Source: Quadrisphaera sp. RL12-1S
Lineage (GTDB): Bacteria; Actinomycetota; Actinomycetes; Actinomycetales; Quadrisphaeraceae
DNA length: 64,000 nucleotides
Assembly: GCF_014270065.1 (NCBI RefSeq)
Contig: NZ_JACNME010000004.1
Location: forward strand, 1 to 64,000
Direction: 5' to 3'
Numbering within the stretch: the first letter of the stretch is position 1; each line of letters starts with the position of its first letter. This document shows, piece by piece, positions 19,588 through 29,587 of this stretch. The translations under genes were made by a program, and so were the position numbers. The notes beneath the pieces are model-generated. The model was not told the DNA's origin, ran no database searches, and saw only the letters and a program-made list of their open reading frames with translations.

Positions 19588-21753
19588 GTGACCTCGACCC
19601 CTCAGCGACCCGCCCAGACGGCCGGCGGTGGCGACTACACGGCGCGCCACCTGTCGGTGCTGGAGGGCCTGGAGGCCGTCCGCAAGCGCCCCGGCATGTA
19701 CATCGGCTCCACGGACTCCCGCGGGCTCATGCACTGCCTGTGGGAGGTCATCGACAACTCCGTCGACGAGGCCCTCGCCGGCCACTGCAGCCACATCGAC
19801 GTGGTGCTCCACGCCGACGGGTCGGTGGAGGTCCGCGACGACGGGCGCGGCATCCCGGTCGACGTGGAGCCCCGCACCGGGCTGACCGGCGTCGAGGTGG
19901 TCTTCACCAAGCTGCACGCCGGCGGCAAGTTCGGCGGAGGCTCCTACACGGCCTCCGGCGGCCTGCACGGCGTGGGCGCCAGCGTGGTCAACGCGCTGTC
20001 GGCGCGCCTCGACGTCGAGGTGGACCGCGGGGGCGTCACGCACGCGATGAGCTTCCGCCGCGGCGAGCCCGGCACCTTCGCCGACCCCGCCGGCGGGGCT
20101 GCGGGGAGCGGCGCGGCGCCCTCACCCTCCAGCACCTTCTCGCCGTTCACCGACGCCTCCGAGCTGCGGGTCGTCGGCAAGGTGCGGCGCGGCCGGACGG
20201 GCACGCGCGTCCGCTACTGGTCGGACCCGACGATCTTCCTCAAGGAGGCGGCGTTCTCCTACGACGAGCTCGTCACGCGCGCCCGCCAGACCTCCTTCCT
20301 CGTCCCGGGCCTGGAGCTGCGCGTCCGCGACGAGCGCGGTCTGGCGGGGACCCCCGGCCAGGACGGCCCCCACGAGGAGCTCTTCCGCCACGACGGCGGC
20401 ATCACCGAGTTCGTCGACCACCTCGCCACCGACCCGCCGGTCACCGACACCTGGCGGCTGCAGGGGGAGGGCCGGTTCAAGGAGACCGTGCCGATGCTCG
20501 ACGAGCGCGGCCACATGGTCAGCCAGGAGGTCGAGCGGGAGTGCGGCGTCGACGTCGCCCTGCGCTGGGGCACCGGGTACGACACCGAGCTGCGCAGCTT
20601 CGTCAACATCATCTCCACCCCCAAGGGCGGCACCCACGTCGCCGGGTTCGAGAACGCGCTGCTCAGGGCCCTGCGCAAGGCCATCACCGACAACGCCCGC
20701 AAGCTCAAGGTGGGCGCCAAGGAGGAGCCGGTCACCAAGGAGGACGTCACCGCCGGCATGACGGCCGTCCTCACGGTGCGCCTGGCCGAGCCGCAGTTCG
20801 AGGGCCAGACCAAGGAGGTGCTGGGCACCGCGGCGGTGCGGGCCATCGTCACCCGGGTCGTGGAGAAGGAGGTGGCGGCGCTCTTCACGAGCCCCGCCAA
20901 GGGCACCAAGCTCCAGACGGCCACGCTGCTGGAGAAGGTGGTCGCCGAGTCCCGCGCCCGCGTCACCGCCCGCCAGCACAAGGAGACCCAGCGCCGCAAG
21001 ACCGCGCTGGAGACCTCCACGCTGCCCGCCAAGCTGGCCGACTGCCGCAGCAACGACGTGGAGAAGTCAGAGCTGTTCATCGTCGAGGGCGATAGCGCCC
21101 TGGGCACCGCCAAGCTGGCGCGCTCCAGCGACTTCCAGGCGCTGCTGCCCATCCGCGGCAAGATCCTCAACGTCCAGAAGGCCTCGATCGCCGACATGCT
21201 CCGCAACGCGGAGTGCGCGGCGATCATCCAGGTGGTGGGAGCGGGGTCGGGGCGCAGCTTCGACCTGGACTCCGCCCGCTACGGCAAGGTCATCTTCATG
21301 GCCGACGCCGACGTGGACGGCGCGCACATCCGCACGCTGCTGCTCACCCTGTTCTTCCGCTACATGCGGCCCATGGTCGAGGCGGGACGGGTGTACTCGG
21401 CGGTGCCGCCGCTGCACCGGGTGGAGGTGATCGGCAACGGCCGCACCAAGAACGAGTACGTCTACACCTACTCCGAGGCCGAGCTGCAGAGCACGCTGGC
21501 GGGCCTGAAGCAGGCGGGCCGGCGCTGGAAGCCGGACATCCAGCGCTACAAGGGCCTGGGCGAGATGGACGCCGACCAGCTGGCCGGCACCACCATGGAC
21601 CCCGCGCACCGCACCCTGCGCCGCGTCGGCATCGCCGACGCGGCAGCCGCCGAGCGCGTGTTCGAGCTGCTCATGGGCAACGACGTCGCGCCGCGCAAGG
21701 ACTTCATCGTGGACGGGGCCTCCGGCCTGGACGCGGACCGCATCGACGCGTGA
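19588..21753 (+). CDS. parE: DNA topoisomerase IV-type subunit B (ParE, GyrB-like)
   Basis: A 721-residue type IIA topoisomerase ATPase subunit. The GHKL ATPase has EVIDNSVDEALAG, DDGRGIPVD and SGGLHGVGASVVNALS. The TOPRIM domain follows with IVEGDSALGTAKLAR and MADADVDGAHIRTLLL, and the C-terminal RYKGLGEMDADQL is present. A gyrB normally sits beside dnaN and recF, so this copy next to sigA corresponds to the Streptomyces-type ParE that decatenates daughter chromosomes; this assignment rests on context. Its partner parC lies 2.6 kb downstream on the other strand. Confidence 0.92.
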   Translation: MTSTPQRPAQTAGGGDYTARHLSVLEGLEAVRKRPGMYIGSTDSRGLMHCLWEVIDNSVDEALAGHCSHIDVVLHADGSVEVRDDGRGIPVDVEPRTGLTGVEVVFTKLHAGGKFGGGSYTASGGLHGVGASVVNALSARLDVEVDRGGVTHAMSFRRGEPGTFADPAGGAAGSGAAPSPSSTFSPFTDASELRVVGKVRRGRTGTRVRYWSDPTIFLKEAAFSYDELVTRARQTSFLVPGLELRVRDERGLAGTPGQDGPHEELFRHDGGITEFVDHLATDPPVTDTWRLQGEGRFKETVPMLDERGHMVSQEVERECGVDVALRWGTGYDTELRSFVNIISTPKGGTHVAGFENALLRALRKAITDNARKLKVGAKEEPVTKEDVTAGMTAVLTVRLAEPQFEGQTKEVLGTAAVRAIVTRVVEKEVAALFTSPAKGTKLQTATLLEKVVAESRARVTARQHKETQRRKTALETSTLPAKLADCRSNDVEKSELFIVEGDSALGTAKLARSSDFQALLPIRGKILNVQKASIADMLRNAECAAIIQVVGAGSGRSFDLDSARYGKVIFMADADVDGAHIRTLLLTLFFRYMRPMVEAGRVYSAVPPLHRVEVIGNGRTKNEYVYTYSEAELQSTLAGLKQAGRRWKPDIQRYKGLGEMDADQLAGTTMDPAHRTLRRVGIADAAAAERVFELLMGNDVAPRKDFIVDGASGLDADRIDA

Positions 21754-21824
21754 GGCCGTGTCACAGCTGGGTTGCGAAACCGCTCCCGGCGTGATCTCGG
21801 CTGGCGCGCCCAAGATCGGCACGC

Positions 21825-21830
21825 CACCCT
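21825..21830 (+). promoter_or_regulatory. Possible -10 box CACCCT before the permease gene
   Basis: CACCCT ends six bases before ATG 21837, the same spacing as the clearer leaderless promoters in the window. The first base departs from TANNNT. Confidence 0.35.
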
Positions 21831-21836
21831 GACGCG

Positions 21837-23270
21837 ATGGCGACGACGGAGACCGCGTCCGTGCACGGCGAACCCGGCGAACCCGCGCTCAAGCGGGCCA
21901 TCGGCACCAAGCTCCTGTTCCTCTTCATCATCGGCGACGTCCTCGGCACCGGCATCTACGCGCTGACCGGGCAGGTGGCCGACGAGGTCGGCGGGGCCGT
22001 GTGGGTCCCCTTCCTCGTGGCGTTCGCGGTGGCGATGCTCACCGCCTGCAGCTACCTGGAGCTGGTCACCAAGTACCCCCGGTGCGCTGGCGCGGCCCTG
22101 TACACGCACAAGGCCTTCGGCGTGCACGTGCTGACCTTCATGGTCGCCTTCACCGTGATGTGCTCGGGCATCACCTCGGCGTCCACCGCCTCGCGGGCGT
22201 TCTCCTCCAACAGCCTGGAGCTCTTCGGGGTCGAGGCCCCGGGCGCCCTCGTGGTGACGGTGGTCGCGCTGGCGTTCATGCTGCTCGTGGCCGCGGTCAA
22301 CCTCCGGGGGGTGGGGGAGAGCGTCAAGGCCAACACCGTGCTCACCCTCATCGAGCTCTCCGGCCTCCTCATCGTCATCGGCGTCGGCGCCTGGGCGCTG
22401 CTGGGCGGCCAGGGAGACCTGTCCCGCGCAGCGACGCTCGACCTCAACCCCGACCAGGCCCCGTTCACCGCCATCACCGCGGCCACGGCCCTGGCCTTCT
22501 TCGCCCTGGTGGGGTTCGAGGACTCGGTGAACATGGCCGAGGAGACGCACGACCCCGTCCGGACCTTCCCCAAGGTGATGTTCCTGGCCCTGGGCACCGC
22601 CGGCGCCCTGTACCTGCTGGTCGGCGTCATCGCCGTCGCCGTGGTCCCGCTGGAGGACCTGTCCGAGGGGGACACCCCGCTGCTGCAGGTGGTCTCGGCC
22701 GGCGCCCCGGGCTTCCCCCTGGGCGTGTTCGCCCTCATCACGATGTTCGCCGTCGCCAACTCGGCGCTGCTCAACATGCTCATGGCCTCGCGCCTGCTGT
22801 ACGGGATGTCGCGGGAGGGCGTGCTGCCTCGCTTCCTCGGCCGCGTGCTGCGCGGCCGGCGCACGCCGTGGACCGCCGTCGTCTTCAGCACCTGCCTGTC
22901 CCTGGTCCTCATCAGCGCCGTCTCGGCGCTCGCGGCCGCGGACCCGGGCTCGGAGGTGGTGAGCAACCTCGGCGGCACGACCTCGCTGCTGCTCCTGGCG
23001 GTCTTCACCGTGGTGCACGTGGCGGTGCTCGTGCTGCGCCGGGACCGGGTGGACCACGAGCACTTCAAGGCCCCCACCGCGCTGCCGTGGGTCGGCGCCG
23101 TGGTCTGCCTGTACCTCGTGAGCCCGCTCACCGACCGCGCCCCGGTCCAGTACTCCATCGCCGGGTCGCTGCTCGCCCTCGGCTTCGTGCTGTGGTTCTT
23201 CACGTGGCTGCAGCGCCGGCGCGCCGGCCTGCGCACGCGGGTGGAGGACCCCTCGCGGCTGGGCGGCTGA
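21837..23270 (+). CDS. APC-superfamily amino-acid permease
   Basis: A 477-residue transporter with about twelve transmembrane helices. It begins LKRAIGTKLLFLFIIGDVLG then TGIYALTG, the unwound TM1 GxG-type substrate segment. TM6 carries ALAFFALVGFEDSVNMAEE, the conserved FxGFE motif of amino-acid/cation permeases. The N- and C-termini are charged and cytosolic. The substrate is unknown; the closest pattern is the cationic/neutral amino-acid transporter group. It stands between parE and a GNAT gene on the plus strand without overlap and probably has its own promoter. Confidence 0.9.
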   Translation: MATTETASVHGEPGEPALKRAIGTKLLFLFIIGDVLGTGIYALTGQVADEVGGAVWVPFLVAFAVAMLTACSYLELVTKYPRCAGAALYTHKAFGVHVLTFMVAFTVMCSGITSASTASRAFSSNSLELFGVEAPGALVVTVVALAFMLLVAAVNLRGVGESVKANTVLTLIELSGLLIVIGVGAWALLGGQGDLSRAATLDLNPDQAPFTAITAATALAFFALVGFEDSVNMAEETHDPVRTFPKVMFLALGTAGALYLLVGVIAVAVVPLEDLSEGDTPLLQVVSAGAPGFPLGVFALITMFAVANSALLNMLMASRLLYGMSREGVLPRFLGRVLRGRRTPWTAVVFSTCLSLVLISAVSALAAADPGSEVVSNLGGTTSLLLLAVFTVVHVAVLVLRRDRVDHEHFKAPTALPWVGAVVCLYLVSPLTDRAPVQYSIAGSLLALGFVLWFFTWLQRRRAGLRTRVEDPSRLGG

Positions 23271-23337
23271 GCGGCTGAGCCCGGTCTCCGCCCCAGCGGG
23301 GGACGGCGGGCGGGGTGCGTCAGGTCCCACCGCTGGA

Positions 23338-23343
23338 TAACGT
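23338..23343 (+). promoter_or_regulatory. -10 box TAACGT before the double-GNAT gene
   Basis: TAACGT within GGATAACGTG ends eight bases before GTG 23352, with no Shine-Dalgarno between. Confidence 0.5.
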
Positions 23344-23351
23344 GCGAGCGC

Positions 23352-24383
23352 GTGAGCACCACCGACCTCCCCGAGCCGGTCACCCCCGGCGTGACCTGGC
23401 GGCCGCTGCGCGAGGACGACCTCCCGCGCTGGCACGAGCTGACCCGGGCCGTCGAGGCCGCTGACCAGCCCGCCGAGCGCTACACCGAGGACGACCTGCG
23501 CGACGAGCTGCTCGCCGGCTCCTGGAAGGACCCGGCGCACCGCTCCCTGGCCGCGCAGGACGACGACGGGCGCCTCCTGGCGTTCGGCCTGGTCGACGTG
23601 CGTCCCGGGGACGTCAGCACCGTGCGCGCCTCGCTGTGGGGCGGGGTGCACCCCGAGCACCGCGGCAGGGGCCTGGGGCGCCAGCTGCTGGCCTGGCAGT
23701 GCGCCGTCGGCCGCCAGCTCATCGCCGCCGCACCGGGCTCGGCACCGGGCGAGCTGGTGCTGCACAGCGACGAGCGGCTCGCCGACCGCACGGCGCTCGC
23801 CCGGGCCGCCGGGTTCGAGGTGCGGCGCTACCACCTCGTCATGCGGCGCCTCCTGACCGGACCGGACGCCGCACCGCTCCCGGAGGTGCAGCTGCCCGAG
23901 GGCCTGCGGCTGGTGCGGTGGTCACCCGAGCTGGACGAACGGGTGCGCCTGGCCCACAACGAGGCCTTCGCCGACCACCGCGGCAGCGAGCCGCGCAGCA
24001 GCGAGGACTGGAGCCGCTGGGTCAGCGGGCACCGCGACGCCCGCACCGACTGGAGCTTCGTCGCCCTCGCCGATGCCGTCGACGGTGCGGACGGGCCGGA
24101 GGTCGCCGGCTACACCATCGCCTTCGCCTTCGAGCAGGACTGGGTGGACGGGCTCAAGGAGGGGTGGACGGGTCTGCTGGGGACCCGCCGCGCCCACCGC
24201 CGCCGCGGCGTCGGCGCGGCGCTGCTGGCCGCCAGCCTGCGGGCCTTCGCCGAGGCCGGCATGGACGCCGCCGGCCTCGACGTGGACCGGGAGAACCCCA
24301 GCGGTGCGCTGGGGCTGTACGAGCGGCTGGGGTACGCCCCCCACCAGGTCGAGGTGGTCTGGGGCACCGCCGTGCCGCGCTGA
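23352..24383 (+). CDS. Tandem GNAT acetyltransferase
   Basis: A 343-residue protein with two GNAT folds. The first (residues ~15-165) has the acetyl-CoA loop VHPEHRGRGLGRQLL. The second (~185-340) has TRRAHRRRGVGAALLAASLR and LDVDRENPSGALGLYERLGY. This two-domain layout resembles mycothiol synthase MshD, but mshD is usually shorter and elsewhere, so the substrate is unassigned. Both R/Q-x-x-G-x-G/A motifs are intact, so both domains could bind acetyl-CoA. It is convergent with parC, only 13 bases apart. Confidence 0.87.
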   Translation: MSTTDLPEPVTPGVTWRPLREDDLPRWHELTRAVEAADQPAERYTEDDLRDELLAGSWKDPAHRSLAAQDDDGRLLAFGLVDVRPGDVSTVRASLWGGVHPEHRGRGLGRQLLAWQCAVGRQLIAAAPGSAPGELVLHSDERLADRTALARAAGFEVRRYHLVMRRLLTGPDAAPLPEVQLPEGLRLVRWSPELDERVRLAHNEAFADHRGSEPRSSEDWSRWVSGHRDARTDWSFVALADAVDGADGPEVAGYTIAFAFEQDWVDGLKEGWTGLLGTRRAHRRRGVGAALLAASLRAFAEAGMDAAGLDVDRENPSGALGLYERLGYAPHQVEVVWGTAVPR

Positions 24384-24396
24384 GCCCCGCTGAGGC

Positions 24397-26916
24397 TCAG
24401 GCCCGCGGGTCCGCGGGCGCGCCCCCGTCGTCGTCGGGGGCCGCGGGAGCGGGACTGCCGGCCACGGCCGTCAGCGCGCCGGACAGCGGCACCCCCGACC
24501 CGTCGCGCCGCCCCGTCGGCTCCGGCAGCTCCACCGGCGCGCCGGTGGCCGAGGCGCCGCGCGCCGGGCCGGGGCCGACCCAGGCCAGGGCCAGCGAACC
24601 CTCGCCGCGCAGGAACCGGTGGCAGCGGACCCCGCCGGTGGCACGGCCCTTGGGCGGGTACTCCTCGAAGGGGGCCACCTTGACGCTGACCCCGGGTGAG
24701 CCAGGCAGCGCCCCCTCGGCGGCGGCCACGGTGACCACCTCGGCGCGGGCGGCCTCGGCGGCGCTGAGCGCTGAGAAGGCGACGACCCGCTCGCCCGCGG
24801 TGACCCGCACGCCGGCCATGCCCCGGGCGGGGCGGCCCTGCGGGCGCACGAGGGAGGCGCTGAAGCGCAGCAGCTGCGCGTCGCTGGTGACGAACACGAG
24901 CTCCTCGGTGCCCGTGGCCAGCCAGGCCGCCCCGACCACCGCATCGGTGGCGTCGAGGCCGATGACCTCCCAGGAGTCGCGGGCTCCCCACGGCTCCGCC
25001 GCGACCCGCTTCACCACGCCCTGGGCGGTGGCCAGCGCCAGCCCGGCGCCCTCGCCGTCCCCGGGCTGGGGGGTCAGGGGCACCAGCGACACCACCTCCT
25101 CGCCGGCCTCGAGCGTCACGAACTCCCGCAGCGGCGCCCCGCCCGACAGGCTCGGGGCACCCGCCGTCGGCGGGAGCACGGGGGTGTCGACGACGCCGAC
25201 CCGCAGCACGCGGCCGCGCGAGGTCAGCGCCCCCACGTCACCGCGCGCCGTCGTCCGCACCGCGCTGCGCAGCACGTCGTGGTTGGTGCGGGGCCCGCCC
25301 GCGGTCAGCTCGGCCCCACCGGTGCGCGCCAGCAGACCGGTCGCCGAGAGCAGCACCCAGCAGGGGTCGTCGGCCACCTGCAGCGGCACCGCGGCCGTCG
25401 CCGGAGCCGCCCCCGCCTCCAGCAGCACGGTGCGGCGCGGCGTGCCGTGGTCGCGGGCCACCTGCGCCAGCTCGTCGGAGACGGCCTCGCGCTGGAGCTG
25501 CTCGTCGGCCAGCAGCGCCTCCAGGTCCGAGATCGCCGCGAGCAGCTCCTCGCGCTCGGTCTCCAGCTCGATGCGGGAGAACCGGGTCAGGCGCCGCAGC
25601 CGCAGCTCCAGTATGTGCTCGGCCTGCAGCTCGGAGAGCTCGAAGACCTCCATCAGCCGCGTACGGGCGGCCGCGCCGTCGTCGGAGGTCCGGATCACCT
25701 GGATCACCTCGTCGATGTCGACGACGGCGATGAGCAGGCCCTCCACCAGGTGCAGCCGCTCGCGCCGCTTGCCCAGGCGGTGCGTGCTGCGGCGGCGGAC
25801 CACCTCGAGGCGGTGGTCGATGAACACCTGCAGCAGCTCGCGCAGCCCCAGGGTGCGGGGCTGGCCCTCGACCAGGCAGACGTTGTTGATGCCGAAGGAG
25901 TCCTCCAGCGGCGTCAGCCGGTACAGCTGCTCCAGCACCGCCTCCGGCTGGAAGCCGGTCTTGACCTCCACCACCAGGCGGGTGCCGTGCTGGCGGTCGG
26001 TGAAGTCGTCGATGGCGGAGATCCCGAGCAGCTTCTTCGCCGAGACGGCGTCCTTGACCTTCTCGATGACCTTCTCCGGGCCCACCGTGTACGGCAGCTC
26101 GGTGAAGACGATGCCCTTGCGGCGGGCGGTGATGTCCTCGATACGCGCGGTCGCGCGGGTGCGGAACGTGCCGCGCCCGGTGGCGTAGGCGTCCCGGACG
26201 CCCTCCAGCCCCACGATCCGCCCGCCCGTGGGCAGGTCGGGACCGGGCACGAAGCGCATGAGGTCCTCCAGCGTCGCCCCGGGGCGCGCGATGAGGTGCC
26301 TCGCGGCCGCCACGACCTCGCCGAGGTTGTGCGGGGGCATGTTCGTGGCCATGCCCACCGCGATGCCGGAGGCGCCGTTGACCAGCAGGTTCGGGATGGC
26401 CGAGGGCAGCACGGACGGCTGCGTGGCCGAGTTGTCGTAGGTGGGGACGAAGTCGACGACGTCCTCGTCGAGGCCGTCCACCATCGCCGTCGCCGAGACG
26501 GCCATCCGCGCCTCGGTGTATCGGGAAGCCGCGGGACCGTCGTCCAAGGATCCGAAGTTCCCGTGGCCGTCGACGAGCGGCAGGCGCAGGGAGAAGTCCT
26601 GCGCCATGCGGACCAGGGCGTCGTAGATGGCGGTGTCGCCGTGGGGGTGCAGCCGGCCCATGACGTCACCGACGACGCGGGCGCTCTTCACGTGGGCGCG
26701 GTCGGGCCGCAGGCCCATCTCGCCCATCTGGAACAGGATGCGGCGCTGCACCGGCTTGAGGCCGTCGCGCGCGTCGGGCAGGGCGCGGGAGTAGATGACG
26801 GAGTACGCGTACTCGAGGAACGAGGACCGCATCTCCTCGTCGACGTCGACGTCGACGACCCTCCCCGTGGGCGGCTGGCTGCCGTCGGAGGGGGCCGGGG
26901 TGCTGCGTCGTGCCAT
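24397..26916 (-). CDS. parC: DNA topoisomerase IV-type subunit A (ParC, GyrA-like)
   Basis: An 839-residue type IIA topoisomerase cleavage subunit. [20 protein letters not shown] then [13 protein letters not shown] open the winged-helix domain; [16 protein letters not shown] is the quinolone-determining region. The active-site tyrosine is in [10 protein letters not shown] (~132). Coiled-coil tower and a degenerate C-terminal beta-pinwheel follow (~510-820). No clear GyrA-box (QRRGGKG) is seen in the pinwheel, which agrees with a decatenating ParC rather than gyrase. ATG 26916 has GGAGG nine bases upstream; the ATG at 26925 abuts that site. It pairs with parE upstream. Confidence 0.92.
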
Positions 26917-27025
26917 GGGCACCATCCTCCCGCGCGGGTGGGACAGACCGGGCAGGAGTGGCGGATCTCGCCGCACCGCGACGGTCGGCACGCCTCTGAC
27001 CTGGGCCGCTGCCACAGGCCCGGCG

Positions 27026-27034
27026 TTGTCCACA
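27026..27034 (+). other. Single DnaA-box-like sequence (TTGTCCACA)
   Basis: TTGTCCACA matches the GC-rich actinobacterial DnaA box. It lies alone in the divergent promoter region between parC and the membrane-protein gene, so chance is quite possible. Confidence 0.3.
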
Positions 27035-27073
27035 ACCCCCGCGCGGACGACGACGGCGAGCGGTCCGCGCTGC

Positions 27074-27079
27074 CAGAGT
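27074..27079 (+). promoter_or_regulatory. Possible -10 box CAGAGT
   Basis: CAGAGT ends six bases before GTG 27086, matching the leaderless spacing but with C in the first position. Confidence 0.35.
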
Positions 27080-27085
27080 GGACGC

Positions 27086-29530
27086 GTGAGCGACTCCGAG
27101 CAGCACGCCCCGCCACCCGAGCCCGGCTGCCCGCGCTGCTCGGCGCCGCTGGTGCCCGGCCGTCCCGCGTGTCCGCGCTGCGGCCTGCGCCTGGTCGGCG
27201 AGGACGCCGCGGCCCTGTGGGAGCTCGACCAGCAGCTCGCGCTGCTGCAGCACCGCCGTGCCGGGCTGCTGGCGGCGCTGGCGGGTGGGCCCGACGCCGC
27301 TCCTGCCGTGCCGGCTGCTCCGGTCACCAGCAGCCCGGCGGCCGGTCCAACGACCGGACCGGCGGAGGCGGTGTGGGCGGCGCCCGGTGCGTCGGCCCGG
27401 ACCGCGGCCCCCGGGCCCGCAGCCGCCGCCGGCGTCCCGGCGGGGGCCACCCACCTCCCGGGTGCCGGCCCCTACGCGCCCCCCACCGACCGGCCGGCGC
27501 TGTCGGAGTCGTCCGGGCAGCCGTCCGGGCAGCCGTCCGGGCAGCCGTCCATGCCGCGCCAGCGCCGCTTCGGGGCGCAGCAGCTGCTCCTCGTGACCGG
27601 CGTCGTGCTCGTCGCCGCGGGGGCGTTCGCGTTCCGGGCCCTGGTGTGGAGCGCCATCGGCGCCCTGGGGCAGGCGCTGGTCCTGCTGCTGGTCTGCGCC
27701 GGTGCCGCCGCGGCCTCGCGCGCCACGGCGCGCCGCGCCCTCGGGGCCAGCGCGGAGGCCCTGGCCCTGGTGTCCGTGGTGGTGCTCCTGGTCGTGCTCG
27801 GGGCCGCTCGCAGCCTCGACGTGCTGGGGCTGGGCGCCACCGACGCCGACGCCTACGGCTTGGGCGCCCTCCTGGTGGCCGTCGGTGCCTGCGCTGCTGG
27901 GGACCGCTGGCTGCGCCCGGCGGCGCACCCGGCCCGACCGGTGGTCCCGGCCTGGGCGGCGGTGCTCCTCACCGCCGGCGTCCCCACCGCGCTGACCCTC
28001 GCCGTGGACGGTGAGCTGCTCACCTGGGCCGCGGCGGCCCTGGCGCTCGCGGTGCTCTCGGCGCCCGCGTCCCGGCTGCTGGCGGTGCACGCCCGCGGCC
28101 TGGGCGTGCTCTCCCTCGTCGTCGGTGCGGCGCACCTGGGGGCGGCGGTGGTCGTGCTGCTCTCGGTGGACGCCGGCGCTGACGCCGTTCCGGGCCGCGG
28201 GCCGGACGCCTCCGCCCCCTACCTGGCGGCCCTCGAGCTCGCCCTGCTCGCGCTGGCCGCGGCCTGGACGGCGGGCCGCGCCGGGCGGCCCGTCCCGCAG
28301 GGGGCCGCCGTGGCCGCGGAGGGTCCCGCGCAGGCCCCCGCCCCGACGCCTGCCCGGGCGCTGCTGGCCGGCCGCCCGCAGCTGCGGCGCACGGCCGTCG
28401 TGGTCGCCTACGGCGGGGTCATCGGCGCCCTGGTCTCCCTGGCCGCCGCGGGCGGCGCCTTCGCCCTGCTGCTGCTGGCGCTGGGGGTCTCGGCGGTCAC
28501 CGCCGCGCTCCTGGCCGTCCGCCCGCGCCTGCTGCCGTGGCCGGTGGCGGTCGCCGCCCTCGCCCTGGCCGGCGGCTCGCTGCTGGGCGAGCCGGTGGTG
28601 GGCAGCTCCGAGAGCACCTGGTGGCGGCCCGCCGCCTGGTACGCGCTCGCCCTCGCGTCCCTGCTGGCCGGGGCGCGCCGCCCGGTCGCCTCGGCCCCCG
28701 CCGAGGCCCTCGCCGACCGCCGCGCGCTGCCCGTCCCGCGGGCCGTGTGGGCCGCGGCCGGGTCGGCCGCCGCCCTCGGCGGCGTGCTCACCGCGCCGGA
28801 CCCGGTGGCCGGGGTGCTCGCGGTGCTGCTCGCGCTCGGCGTCGCGGCCGTGCTGCTGGCGCTGTCGGCGGTGGTGCGCGGCGCGCCGGAGGCCGTGCTG
28901 GTCGCGGGCTGGGGGCTCGTCGGCCTGGTGGCCCTGCTCATGACCGGTGACGGTGCGGTCCACCCCTCGGTGCCGCTCGCGGTGTCCGGGCTGGGCGCCC
29001 TCGCGCGAGCCGGGGACCGGCGGCGCACCGCCTGGGCGCTGCCCGCCGTCGTGCTGCTGTCCGCGGCGTGGTGGAGCGAGGCGGGGCGGGTCCTGCCCGC
29101 CCCGGCCGAGGTGGAGTGGTGGTCCCTGCCGCCGGCGGCGCTGGCCCTGGCGGTGGGTGCGCTGGTCTGGCAGCGCCACCCCGGGCTCGGCTCGTGGGCC
29201 GTCCTGGGCCCGGGCCTGGCGGCTGCGCTGCTGCCCTCGGCGCTGCACGCCGCCGTCACGAGCAGCCCGTGGCGGACCGCCGTCGTGGCCGTCGCGGGTG
29301 CGCTGGTCTGCTGGGCCGGGATCCGCTGGTCGCTGCAGGCGCCGGTGGTCCTCGGTGCGGCGGCGGCGCTCGTGGTCGCCGTCGGTCAGCTGGGCCCGTA
29401 CGCGCGGCAGGTCCCGGTCGCGGTGGGGCTCTTCCTCGCCGGTGCCGTCGTGCTCCTGCTGGCGGTGCGGATCGAGCAGGCCCGCCGCGACGCCGCCCGA
29501 GCCGTCGGGTGGGTCCGGGCCCTGCGCTGA
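27086..29530 (+). CDS. Large polytopic membrane protein with N-terminal zinc ribbon
   Basis: An 814-residue protein. Residues ~12-35 hold a double CxxC zinc ribbon ([13 protein letters not shown], then CPRCGLRL). A Pro/Ala-rich linker follows, including three exact SGQP repeats (~142-153). From residue ~165 about twenty hydrophobic segments run to the end. There is no transporter or enzyme signature. The layout resembles actinobacterial conserved membrane proteins annotated only as hypothetical, found near topoisomerase genes. GTG 27086 fits a leaderless start. It is divergent from parC across 169 bases. Very high Ala/Leu/Gly content makes homology hard to judge by eye. Confidence 0.8.
27511..27546 (+). 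repeat. Three exact 12-bp tandem repeats (GTCCGGGCAGCC)
   Basis: Three identical copies encode the SGQP repeats in the linker between the zinc ribbon and the membrane domain of the overlapping gene. Confidence 0.9.
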
Positions 29531-29587
29531 CGGGGCCGGGCCCCGCGCTGACGCGCCGCGGGAGCCCGGCCGGTCCGCGGACCGGTG

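Noticed and set aside
21770-21825. Imperfect GATC-containing inverted repeat between parE and the permease gene
   Set aside because: The arms are short with mismatches and the loop is long; no regulator or terminator role can be supported.
24397-26916. Calling this gene gyrA
   Set aside because: The neighbourhood (sigA, parE-like gene) and lack of an obvious GyrA-box favour ParC. The call still depends on finding the true gyrase pair elsewhere in the genome.
26675-29248. 860-codon minus-strand frame opposite the zinc-ribbon membrane protein
   Set aside because: It is rich in Arg, Gly and Gln without domain structure and overlaps the true parC start; the plus-strand frame has clear membrane helices and a zinc ribbon.
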